DNA of 7,773 nucleotides from Caryophanales bacterium UBA7057 (GCA_002493865.1 DLAC01000062.1:1-7773), one strand, 5' to 3'. Positions 1-6,565 are shown, numbered from the stretch's first letter. The notes: generated by a model from the sequence alone, not told the origin. Numbers and translations are program-made.

Positions 1-81
1 CTCTAAAAATTTACGTTTTTTTTACATTTTCGTAAGCAATAAAATTATCCCCTTCTTCTTTTATATATGCAATTGAAACTT

Positions 82-110
82 AAAAAGACCCGATTTTGAA
101 TCAAAAATCG
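82..110 (-). terminator. Intrinsic terminator ending the murL operon
   Basis: Read on the minus strand, a perfect 7-bp stem (CGATTTT / AAAATCG, positions 104-110 and 91-97) with a 6-nt loop is followed after GGTC by five T residues (82-86). The TGA stop of the phospholipase-like gene lies in the loop and stem region, so the hairpin begins before the reading frame ends. The position directly after the fourth gene suggests that it closes the murL transcript. The stem is AT-rich, so efficiency may be moderate. Confidence 0.7.
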
Positions 111-721
111 AACTCTCGAATCTTTAAATAAATCAAATCAGAGGAAGTTTCTATAAATGCTTTAATCTGTTCTAAGTTAAACGTATAATCCTTCTTTTTC
201 TTAGTATTTTCAATAATCACCCCTGTATAATCGATAAGTACAGAGAGTTTTTCTACCGGAATTTCATCCATTTCTAATTCTGGCAATACCGCTTCCTCAT
301 AAAATAAAGATAAGTCCAGTCCGTATTCATCTAAAAGCAATATATTCAAATTTGTATAGTCATGATAAATTAATTTATGATATAATTCCAGATCCGTAGA
401 AACCTTGTCACCATTAAGCAAGGTAATCGTATCATTTTCTACAATTTCACTGATAAAATACTTATCCCATAAAAAATCTGTATACAAATGAATAAAATAT
501 CCCATCATAAATGGATGATTCAACTGACTTTGATATTTTTCCAAAAAACGAGGAATATCTACTGTCTCTCCATCTGTTAAAAAATGACTTCTAGTCTTAG
601 TTTCCCCCATATGCTTACTAATATCCGGTGCAATAGAACCAAGAAGAATCATATTTAAAGGAAGTTTTAATTTCTCATTAATCTTCTTAGCCACGCACAT
701 ATGAATCACTGAACTTGCCAT
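101..721 (-). CDS. Zinc-dependent phospholipase C-like family protein
   Basis: A 206-residue protein resembling the Zn_dep_PLPC family, which is often annotated 'zinc dependent phospholipase C family protein' and is mostly uncharacterised. The family pattern is visible: an N-terminal MASSxIH start with H7, GSIAPDI with D33 (residues 28-34), SHF with H46, and GYFIHLYTD with H78 and D82 (residues 74-82). These His and Asp residues are the likely metal ligands of an all-helical hydrolase. There is no signal peptide, so it is probably cytoplasmic, unlike secreted phospholipases C, and the true substrate is unknown. The ATG is preceded by AAGGAGTG at good spacing. It is the last gene of the murL operon, 32 bp after the WDGH-like gene, with the terminator overlapping its stop. 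A role in lipid or cell-wall metabolism would be a guess from context. The family call is fairly good; the activity is not shown. Confidence 0.7.
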   Translation of the reverse strand: MASSVIHMCVAKKINEKLKLPLNMILLGSIAPDISKHMGETKTRSHFLTDGETVDIPRFLEKYQSQLNHPFMMGYFIHLYTDFLWDKYFISEIVENDTITLLNGDKVSTDLELYHKLIYHDYTNLNILLLDEYGLDLSLFYEEAVLPELEMDEIPVEKLSVLIDYTGVIIENTKKKKDYTFNLEQIKAFIETSSDLIYLKIREFDF

Positions 722-753
722 AGCCTACACTCCTTTTTATCAAAGTTTCACAA

Positions 754-1149
754 TCATTGTTTTGGATAGCTACCCTTTGCTTTTACCTTCCCTAATGAAG
801 TAATTCTTTCAATTGCCTGATTAGAATGATGTCCATCATATTTAGGCGCTCTAGGTAGTTCTTCCACATCGAATAGATCCCAAAGTTCTAATCCATAATG
901 ATAGGTTGCTTGTCCTTCCTCTGTTTCGATACCTACAATAAAATATCCCTCATACATCGTACCATCATCATGAAGTCTTGACTTCCAACTAATTTCTTTA
1001 TGTAAATTACAAATGACACTAAATAGTTTTGCACGATGATCATACAATTCTTCAAAAGTATGACTTCCATCACTAATTTTATTTGTATCAATTTCTCCCT
1101 TATCATCTAAATTTTTAATAATATGATTTAAGTGTTCTTCAATTGTCAT
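754..1149 (-). CDS. Small phage-type protein with WDGH-like motifs
   Basis: A 131-residue soluble protein of unknown function. It resembles a family common in phages and plasmids that I recognise by motif order: SDGSHTFEELYDHR (26-39), ISWKSRLHDDGTMYEGYFIVGI (53-74), TYHYGLELWD (82-91) and RAPKYDGHHS (100-109), the last being the place where relatives read WDGH. No biochemical role is known to me for the family. It has no membrane segment or signal peptide. The ATG follows AGAGGAAAA, and only one base separates it from the murD2 stop codon, so it is almost certainly co-translated with murD2. The run of conserved His, Asp and Trp residues would suit a ligand-binding or small enzymatic fold, but that is inference. 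Its presence in a peptidoglycan-precursor operon instead of a prophage is unusual. Confidence 0.7.
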   Translation of the reverse strand: MTIEEHLNHIIKNLDDKGEIDTNKISDGSHTFEELYDHRAKLFSVICNLHKEISWKSRLHDDGTMYEGYFIVGIETEEGQATYHYGLELWDLFDVEELPRAPKYDGHHSNQAIERITSLGKVKAKGSYPKQ

Positions 1150-1150
1150 T

Positions 1151-2506
1151 CTATTTTCCTCTTTTCTTAATTAAATTCTGAAAATGATTTCCTTTTTCCT
1201 CAAAATTTTTATAAACATTATAGCTAGCAGCAGCTGGAGATAATAAACAAATTTTCCCCTCTTTTGTGATTTCAAAACTAAGAGAAACCGCCTCTTCCAT
1301 ATCTGATACAGAAATTACATTGAGTGAAGATTTAAAACCTCTAAATAATTTTTCAATTCTCTGATTTGTCTCCGGAAGGAGTAAAACATTTCGAATGGTA
1401 CTCGTTTGTAAATAAGTAACAAGTGGTAAATAATCAAGTCCACGATCCATGCCTCCTAAAATTAAAGTATCCACAATCTCTAAAGTATTAATTGCAGATA
1501 TCACAGATGGAATACTAGTCGCAATTGCATCATCGTAAAATAAAATTTGATGATATGTTCCAACATATTCCAAGCGATGAGGCAATCCTTTAAAATCCTT
1601 CAAAGATTGAATTCCTTTTTCTAGATCAAAACCCAAAATAGAAATGATAGTGAGACAAGTTAAAATATTAGTTAGATTATGTTCTCCTTTTAAAGTAGTT
1701 TCTATTTTAAAACGAGGAATTACTATCTTCTTACTACCATTATAAATGATGAAATCTTCTTTGTCTAAAAAATAACAGTTTTTATTTCTCTTTTGATTTC
1801 GATATATGGTACCATGAATATGATCTAAAAATTCTAAATAAGAAGAATTTCCTACTAAAAGAGTGTCTCCTTCTGTCTGATACAAATAGATATTTTTCTT
1901 CGCATTTACATATTCATCCATTGAAAGATAATGATCTAAATGTTCTTCATAAATATTTAAAATTACCGCAATATTAGGAGAATGTTTCATAAATTCTAAT
2001 TGGTGAACCCCTAACTCCAATACACAAATAGTATCCCCTTCTAAACAATCTAATACATCAAAAACAGGGATTCCAATATTCCCAATGAGTACACTGGACT
2101 TTCCAAGTTTCTGTAATATATGATAAAGCAAACTAGAGGTTGTACTCTTTCCCTTTGTACCAGTAATTCCAATCGTCTGATTCTTAGAATATTTTAAAAA
2201 TAAATCAGTCTGACAAGTAATTCTACTTTTGATTTCCTCATCTAAATAATCCTTAATTACGACACCAGGACCCTTGATAATAACATCATAGTCAGCACAA
2301 GCCTTCAAGTAATCTTCTCCTATATAAAATGTTAGATAAGGGTCATTAGAAAAACCAAAATCTTGAATTAGATGAAGATCTGCAATTCCTATTTCCTTTG
2401 TTGGATCCATACTGCGAATAAACTGATAACTGGATTTTCCTTCTTTTCCAAAGCCTAATAATAAAATACTCTTATCCTTTAGTTCATTATAAATCTGTTC
2501 CTTCAT
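1151..2506 (-). CDS. murD2: MurD2-type UDP-MurNAc-L-Ala:L-Glu ligase
   Basis: A 451-residue cytoplasmic Mur ligase of usual MurD length. It has an N-terminal nucleotide-binding-like domain (GFGKEGKS, 18-25), a central ATPase domain with P-loop GTKGKST (116-122) and the EEHLDHY segment (187-193), the likely carbamylated lysine K203 in NAKKNIY, GEHNLTN (274-280) and LPHRLE (308-313), and a C-terminal domain with SPAAAS (423-428) and KNFEEKGNHF (433-442). This is clearly the MurD family, which joins glutamate to UDP-MurNAc-L-alanine using ATP. Canonical MurD has DSKATN near the D-Glu site; here it is DAIATS (326-331), so the lysine is isoleucine. With murL directly upstream and overlapping by 4 bp (ATGA), I infer MurD2, which adds L-Glu for MurL to epimerise. 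The SD AAGGAGA (2512-2518) lies inside the end of murL. Mur ligase identity is certain; the L-Glu specificity is inferred from the neighbour and the motif change. Confidence 0.9.
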   Translation of the reverse strand: MKEQIYNELKDKSILLLGFGKEGKSSYQFIRSMDPTKEIGIADLHLIQDFGFSNDPYLTFYIGEDYLKACADYDVIIKGPGVVIKDYLDEEIKSRITCQTDLFLKYSKNQTIGITGTKGKSTTSSLLYHILQKLGKSSVLIGNIGIPVFDVLDCLEGDTICVLELGVHQLEFMKHSPNIAVILNIYEEHLDHYLSMDEYVNAKKNIYLYQTEGDTLLVGNSSYLEFLDHIHGTIYRNQKRNKNCYFLDKEDFIIYNGSKKIVIPRFKIETTLKGEHNLTNILTCLTIISILGFDLEKGIQSLKDFKGLPHRLEYVGTYHQILFYDDAIATSIPSVISAINTLEIVDTLILGGMDRGLDYLPLVTYLQTSTIRNVLLLPETNQRIEKLFRGFKSSLNVISVSDMEEAVSLSFEITKEGKICLLSPAAASYNVYKNFEEKGNHFQNLIKKRGK

Positions 2507-3852
2507 AAGCTTCTCCTTACAAGTTTCAAATACTCGATTGGAATAAAATGTTGATGATTAAAATAATGTTCAATTTCCTCTGAAGAAATCTTTGGATGTG
2601 GATATTCATTATATTTTTCTAATAAATATGGAAGATGATCTTTCTTTAGCTCCACAGCTTTCTGTAAAGAATAATTAATTTCTTTCTTCTCGCCAACACA
2701 CTCAAATGGTTTATCCACATCTTCTAAAACTAACGCTTTAAAAATCTCTTCTAAGGAAGCATCATCTAACATTTCATTAGAAAATACCTGTTTCATTTCC
2801 GCAGTTGTTAAATGTGGATAAAGCATAATATATACATATAAACATTTTGAACAATGATTACACCAAACATTTTCTTTGGTTCCTACATTACAACTGCGAA
2901 AAATTCTAAGATATTTTTTATGTTTCAGAAATTCTTGAACGATTTCATACTCATTGAGACATCGAAGGAGACTAAAGTATTCTATTTTTTCAGTTAGATA
3001 TTTCTTTGTATATTCTCTAAAATCTCTTTCATATTCATAACTTTTTGAATACTGATGATTAATATTCATCCCTTGGACGTTTCCTTCATTCGCACTTGCC
3101 TCATTGGATAGTACAATATATTTTTTATTAGTCAAATAAGCCATTAAGAAACTAGCCATTGATAAACAAGCTGAAAATGGAATATGACCATTTAGATATC
3201 CTTTTTTATTCAGTTCTAATAATTTTAAATCCAAATTGTTTTTAAAAATGATAATATCTTCTTCCTGATATCCGGCCATTTGAATTGAATCGTATCCTGC
3301 CTGATTCTTTGGATACAGGTTTCTTTCTAACATAAACACTTTATTATCAGGACGATATTCCTTTAATAATTCTAGTGTGACGATAGAATCTTTTCCACCA
3401 CCAACCGGAATCAGATTGCCAGAAAAATCCCCATCAATTTCCCTTTTTGAATATTCCTTTGTTGCTTCCACTTCAAATTCTACAAATTCCTGATAGGACA
3501 AGGTAATTCCATTTTTATAGAAATATTCCCCCAATCCATGATATAAAACTTTTTTAAAAAATTCACATTGTTCTTTACTAATTTTCATGGGCCGAATAAT
3601 AATCTTAGGAGAACAAGTTAATTTATAATAATTCATTAAATCAAACAATCCATATTGAAAAAATAGATAATTCAGGAAATCTCTATCAATATTCTGATTT
3701 GTAATTTGTTCTTTTTCCACAACAATCTGTGGAAAAAATGATAATTCGTTCATACAATAATGATAAGTGACAGTATATTGCTCAGGTGTCTCCTCCACTT
3801 GAAAGGACTCATAGATAAATTCCTTATATTGATTACGCAACTCTTGAAACAT
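2503..3852 (-). CDS. murL: MurL, UDP-MurNAc-L-Ala-L-Glu epimerase
   Basis: A 449-residue cytoplasmic protein resembling MurL, which in Xanthomonas converts the terminal L-Glu of UDP-MurNAc-L-Ala-L-Glu to D-Glu in an ATP- and Mg-dependent reaction, replacing glutamate racemase. Visible signatures are a PP-loop-type nucleotide motif PVGGGKDS (149-156), NGHIPFSA (221-228), LSNEASANEGN (248-258) and a cluster C321-x9-C331-x2-C334-x2-C337 like the zinc site of QueC-type PP-loop enzymes. There is no membrane segment. A GTG nine bases further upstream (3861) is in frame, but AGGGAGTG (3859-3866) is correctly spaced only for the ATG at 3852, so I chose that. It is the first gene of the operon, its TGA overlaps the murD2 ATG, and a TGTTATAAT promoter lies just upstream. 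The main alternative is an uncharacterised MurL-like PP-loop enzyme, but the murD partner makes MurL much more likely. Confidence 0.88.
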   Translation of the reverse strand: MFQELRNQYKEFIYESFQVEETPEQYTVTYHYCMNELSFFPQIVVEKEQITNQNIDRDFLNYLFFQYGLFDLMNYYKLTCSPKIIIRPMKISKEQCEFFKKVLYHGLGEYFYKNGITLSYQEFVEFEVEATKEYSKREIDGDFSGNLIPVGGGKDSIVTLELLKEYRPDNKVFMLERNLYPKNQAGYDSIQMAGYQEEDIIIFKNNLDLKLLELNKKGYLNGHIPFSACLSMASFLMAYLTNKKYIVLSNEASANEGNVQGMNINHQYSKSYEYERDFREYTKKYLTEKIEYFSLLRCLNEYEIVQEFLKHKKYLRIFRSCNVGTKENVWCNHCSKCLYVYIMLYPHLTTAEMKQVFSNEMLDDASLEEIFKALVLEDVDKPFECVGEKKEINYSLQKAVELKKDHLPYLLEKYNEYPHPKISSEEIEHYFNHQHFIPIEYLKLVRRSL

Positions 3853-3858
3853 ACAAAT

Positions 3859-3866
3859 CACTCCCT
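3859..3866 (-). promoter_or_regulatory. Ribosome binding site deciding the murL start
   Basis: The sequence AGGGAGTG lies 6-8 bases before the ATG at 3850-3852. The alternative in-frame GTG at 3859-3861 overlaps this site and so could not be served by it. Confidence 0.7.
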
Positions 3867-3880
3867 GTATACATTATATT

Positions 3881-3889
3881 ATTATAACA
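3881..3889 (-). promoter_or_regulatory. Extended -10 promoter of the murL operon
   Basis: On the minus strand TGTTATAAT is a perfect TGn plus TATAAT extended -10 element, about 28 bases before the murL ATG and leaving room for a short leader with the ribosome binding site. No good -35 hexamer is seen at 17 bp (TATCCA), which is tolerable for extended -10 promoters. A second TATAAT at 3873-3878 would start transcription almost on the ribosome binding site and is less likely. The twelve bases TTATGTTATAAT occur identically in front of the WYL regulator gene (7664-7675). Confidence 0.6.
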
Positions 3890-3895
3890 TAAGTA

Positions 3896-3925
3896 AAATG
3901 AATTGGATATTTTTCCAATTCATTT
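3896..3925. repeat. 11-bp inverted repeat between the 317-aa gene and murL
   Basis: AAATGAATTGG (3896-3906) and CCAATTCATTT (3915-3925) are perfect inverted copies around an 8-base AT-only centre. On the minus strand the hairpin ends in TTTT, so it may be a weak intrinsic terminator for the gene ending at 3982. It also covers the -35 region of the murL promoter, so it could equally be an operator. The sequence alone does not decide between these. Confidence 0.75.
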
Positions 3926-3981
3926 CATAAATTTAAATCATTATATTTGTTTAATAAATCGTAAGTCATAATGATAACATT

Positions 3982-4935
3982 TTACTTTAATGGAAATTTT
4001 TTCTGATATACAACAGTATCTGAATCCTTATCTGTATCCTGATTAGAAGATTCCACAGTAACAGAAAAACCAAATTTTTGGGCAAGCCTTTCAAACATCT
4101 GCTCTATCTCTGCCATTCTTTGTCCATCACGGTCATTCGTTACAGTGATTTGTGCACGTATATCAACTTTAGAAGTTTCCCATTGCATTGGTCTAAGTTC
4201 GTGCATTTTCTTACAAAATTGAATTTCATCCCACAATCGATCCGTAGTTGCTTTATCTTTATGATAATCTAGTAAGTATTCATAAACAACATCTGTCGTA
4301 TAAAAAAGATCATAACGATCAAATGGTGGCGTTGGTTCTCCCTGATAATTTGCTTTATCATTGACAACACCCCACTCCCATTGTTCTAAAGTTTCATCAT
4401 AGTCATCATCATTGGCCCAAAATTCCATAATGAGTTTTTGTTTCTCTTCTATGGTCCAATTTGGGTTTCTTAAAATCCAATAGCGAATGTCAAAATCGCC
4501 CCTGCCATGTGCATTCGTAGCATCTTCTCTAACACCCACTGTTTCTGGCATATTCATTGCCTCAGAAACTGCAAAAGCCTTTTGTTCTTCTGTTAATTTT
4601 AAATCAAAATTCCATAAACTCATGAGTAAGAAAGAATCACCACTATCATGATCAATGCAAATTCGTGCAATATCCCGATTTGAATAAATTGTATTAATTA
4701 ACTCTTGATATATCTCACGATCTACATTTCGAAAATCTACCAACAATGCATCACAAATTGCTAAACTACAAACTAGATCTCCAGTGTTCCACTTATTTCT
4801 TTTTACCTTGATAGCCTCTTTTAACAAATCTTGATCACTCTTGATAGAATCCCAGATTTCCGTTACATTGCCTTTCTTAGGCATCCCATAAATTGCCGCA
4901 TATAATTGGTTATCTAGTAGTTCTAATTTTCCCAA
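3982..4935 (-). CDS. Acidic protein of unknown function (317 aa)
   Basis: I do not recognise this family. The protein is soluble, acidic and rich in Trp and Tyr, with no signal peptide or membrane segment. The first 240 residues look mostly helical. Notable stretches are HGRGDFDIRYWILRNPNW (143-160), an Asp/Glu-rich patch WANDDDYDETLEQWEW (173-188) and PTPPFDRYDLFYTTD (201-215). The last 65 residues look like a beta-alpha-beta unit (RAQITVTND, then an amphipathic helix, then FSVTVESS) followed by an Asp-rich tail. No ATG lies near the start. AGGGAGG (4944-4950) is only 2 bases from the TTG at 4941 but 8 bases from the TTG at 4935, so I place the start at 4935. A plausible promoter precedes it and an inverted repeat follows it, so it is probably a separate transcript from murL, though read-through is possible. 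Confidence 0.75.
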   Translation of the reverse strand: MGKLELLDNQLYAAIYGMPKKGNVTEIWDSIKSDQDLLKEAIKVKRNKWNTGDLVCSLAICDALLVDFRNVDREIYQELINTIYSNRDIARICIDHDSGDSFLLMSLWNFDLKLTEEQKAFAVSEAMNMPETVGVREDATNAHGRGDFDIRYWILRNPNWTIEEKQKLIMEFWANDDDYDETLEQWEWGVVNDKANYQGEPTPPFDRYDLFYTTDVVYEYLLDYHKDKATTDRLWDEIQFCKKMHELRPMQWETSKVDIRAQITVTNDRDGQRMAEIEQMFERLAQKFGFSVTVESSNQDTDKDSDTVVYQKKFPLK

Positions 4936-4943
4936 TTTCAAAA

Positions 4944-4950
4944 CCTCCCT
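4944..4950 (-). promoter_or_regulatory. Strong ribosome binding site selecting a TTG start
   Basis: AGGGAGG lies 8 bases before the TTG at 4933-4935, which is good spacing. The upstream TTG at 4939-4941 sits only 2 bases away and is too close. No ATG is in range, so this gene appears to start with TTG. Confidence 0.6.
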
Positions 4951-4959
4951 TAATTAATT

Positions 4960-4988
4960 AATATAATAGTTATTTTTAGTAAATGCAA
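4960..4988 (-). promoter_or_regulatory. Candidate promoter of the 317-aa protein gene
   Basis: On the minus strand TTGCAT (4983-4988) and TATATT (4960-4965) are separated by exactly 17 bases, and the predicted start of transcription leaves the ribosome binding site intact. The -35 box matches consensus at only three positions and the region is AT-rich, so chance is possible. Confidence 0.4.
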
Positions 4989-5015
4989 GTAAAAAATGAA
5001 AATAGGTAGAAAATA

Positions 5016-5573
5016 CTATTCACTAAAATATAAATAAGTCATTCTTTTTTGACTCATTGGTTCCTCTAAATAAGAGTAAATGGAACTTTCTCGTAAGACT
5101 TTTAATATCCATTCTAAATATTCTTGATATCTAGAAGGTAGTTCTATTTGGCTCTTATTTTCTTCATAATATTCAAAAATATACTTGCCAAACTCCCAGC
5201 CCATTGCAATATAATCGCATACCATCTCCACAATATAACATCTCCAGTCAGTTCCCAAATAGTCCTTTAAGGATTCGAAATGGTGGATATTTTCTCTCTT
5301 GTGATGAGTAACTGCCTTTTTAAATTCTTGCCTTACGGATTCTTCATTTCCTTGATTAGAATAAAATCTTCTAGCGTAAGGAAGCCATTCCTCTCCACTT
5401 ATTTTGGAATGATCGTGCCATAAAATAAGTTGATTGATTTTTTGAAATTCATCTTCATTGACCAGTCCTTCTTCTATCAAAGTACTTTGAATTTCTTTCC
5501 AAGCTAAAACAACATAATATGTATGCTTCATATAATGTTCAAAATATAATCCTTGATTTACTATGACATCCAT
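5016..5573 (-). CDS. DUF5662-like protein
   Basis: A 185-residue soluble protein resembling the uncharacterised DUF5662 family. Its hallmarks are an N-terminal helix with EHY (12-14), WHDHSKISGEEWLPY (52-66), the histidine-rich segment HHKRENIHH (90-98) and EMVCDYIAMG (116-125). The spacing of H53, D54, H90/H91, H97/H98 and D120 on predicted helices recalls HD-domain metal hydrolases. Metal binding and phosphohydrolase activity are inference only. A GTG at 5597 would add eight residues, but AGGAAG (5581-5586) is well placed for the ATG at 5573 and lies inside that longer frame, so the ATG is preferred. It is divergent from the radical SAM gene and 80 bases upstream of the 317-aa gene, with no clear terminator between them, so partial co-transcription is possible. 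Confidence 0.75.
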   Translation of the reverse strand: MDVIVNQGLYFEHYMKHTYYVVLAWKEIQSTLIEEGLVNEDEFQKINQLILWHDHSKISGEEWLPYARRFYSNQGNEESVRQEFKKAVTHHKRENIHHFESLKDYLGTDWRCYIVEMVCDYIAMGWEFGKYIFEYYEENKSQIELPSRYQEYLEWILKVLRESSIYSYLEEPMSQKRMTYLYFSE

Positions 5574-5580
5574 TGTATCA

Positions 5581-5586
5581 CTTCCT
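5581..5586 (-). promoter_or_regulatory. Ribosome binding site deciding the DUF5662-like start
   Basis: AGGAAG is 7 bases before the ATG at 5571-5573. The upstream in-frame GTG (5595-5597) has no purine-rich site before it, which favours the shorter protein. Confidence 0.65.
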
Positions 5587-5692
5587 ACATAAATCACATT
5601 CTAACTAGCAACATACGAATCCAATTTCTATAACTAGTCTACCACAAATCTAAGAATTTTAAAAATTACATTAGATATTTGAAGGAAAATAG

Positions 5693-5698
5693 TATAAC
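5693..5698 (+). promoter_or_regulatory. Candidate -10 box of the radical SAM gene
   Basis: TATAAC matches the -10 consensus at five of six positions and lies about 60 bases before the start codon. No convincing -35 box is found at 16-18 bp. The surrounding 182-base divergent region (5574-5755) is AT-rich and contains no RNA structure or gene that I can support. Confidence 0.3.
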
Positions 5699-5708
5699 AA
5701 CTTTACAA

Positions 5709-5759
5709 ATGAAGCCACTTATTATAAAATATCTAGCAATTAGTGGGGGATGGCTATGA
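5709..5759 (+). other. Possible 16-codon leader ORF overlapping the radical SAM start
   Basis: The frame ATG AAG CCA continues for 16 codons (MKPLIIKYLAISGGWL) and stops at the TGA of ATGA at 5756-5759, overlapping the radical SAM start by 4 bp as in coupled genes. There is no ribosome binding site at normal distance (the nearest AAGGA ends about 20 bases upstream), and the peptide has no cysteine or other usual precursor hallmark. It may be fortuitous. Confidence 0.2.
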
Positions 5760-6565
5760 GCAAGGTGCATATCCAAAATCTAGGAATGATTATAACTAAT
5801 AACTGCAATATGAATTGTAAACATTGTTTGAGAGGAAAAAGCTGTAACAAAAATATGTCTAAGGACGTGATTGAAGCAACGTTAAATCAATTTATAGCAA
5901 TTGGTAACCTATGTTTATGTGGTGGTGAACCTACTTTAGCATTAGATGTAATCGAAGAAATATTTACCTATATGATTCATAATAAAATTATAGTAGATCA
6001 AATATCAATGACAATTAATGGAACAATTTATAGTTTAGAATTCTTAAAATTACTGGATTCCATCAGTCTTCATAGTCCCAACTGTCGTATTATTTTAGAA
6101 ATTTCCTATGATATTTATCATCAAAAGGAATTAGAAAGATTAAATATGTGGGAAACGTATTTGGAAAATATTAGAAAATACTCACAATCCAAATATTTTT
6201 ATCAACTCAATCGTCTAACAAATGGTTTAAAATTGTTCCGAGAGGGAAACGCAGAAAATTTAAGTCCAAACCTAACTGTAGAACTAAAACCCATCGATAT
6301 CGTTGTTACTTATATTGGTAAATCCTCAAAATTTGATAGAAACGGATTATGTAACATTGGTCCATTCATGGCAGTAAATCCATATGGCATAATTACAGAA
6401 GATAATGCATCCATTGAGCATCAACAATCGCTATATAATTATGGAAATGTTTTTAATGATACCTTTGAAGAAGTTGCATTAGAAAGAGGTAGAATCATAA
6501 AACCAAAACAATGGAATAGAGAAACTGGAAAAATCATAAAAAAATATATAACGTATAATAAATAA
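5756..6565 (+). CDS. Radical SAM protein with SPASM-like tail lacking cysteines
   Basis: A 269-residue protein with the radical SAM motif C17-x3-C21-x2-C24 (NNCNMNCKHC), which binds the 4Fe-4S cluster that cleaves S-adenosylmethionine. This is followed by GGEPT (56-60) and NGTI (88-91), the expected strand-end motifs of the barrel. An extra cysteine pair precedes GGEPT (LCLCGGEP). The tail from C199 (LCNIGPFMAVNPYG, then YNYGNVFND) has the outline of a SPASM or twitch region, but with a single cysteine it should not hold an auxiliary cluster. The substrate is unknown and no obvious precursor peptide is nearby. GGGGGA (5745-5750) is spaced for the ATG at 5756, not the one at 5750. It is the only plus-strand gene here, divergent from the DUF5662-like gene and convergent with the VOC gene, and probably monocistronic. 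Confidence 0.85.
   Translation: MSKVHIQNLGMIITNNCNMNCKHCLRGKSCNKNMSKDVIEATLNQFIAIGNLCLCGGEPTLALDVIEEIFTYMIHNKIIVDQISMTINGTIYSLEFLKLLDSISLHSPNCRIILEISYDIYHQKELERLNMWETYLENIRKYSQSKYFYQLNRLTNGLKLFREGNAENLSPNLTVELKPIDIVVTYIGKSSKFDRNGLCNIGPFMAVNPYGIITEDNASIEHQQSLYNYGNVFNDTFEEVALERGRIIKPKQWNRETGKIIKKYITYNK

Noticed and set aside
10..37. TTACG / CGTAA inverted repeat with a T-rich flank
   Set aside because: Five-base arms around a 15-base loop in AT-rich DNA are too weak to call a terminator.
48..61. GAAGGGGAT ribosome-binding-like site on the minus strand near the window start
   Set aside because: The nearest possible starts give only a few codons before a stop, and any real gene would lie beyond the window edge.
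1151..2506. Ordinary MurD using D-Glu
   Set aside because: The adjacent overlapping murL and the loss of the DSKATN lysine favour MurD2, although the ligase chemistry itself is the same.
4078..4272. Plus-strand ORF of 64 codons
   Set aside because: It lies wholly inside the minus-strand 317-aa gene, has no ribosome binding site and reads like low-complexity antisense translation.
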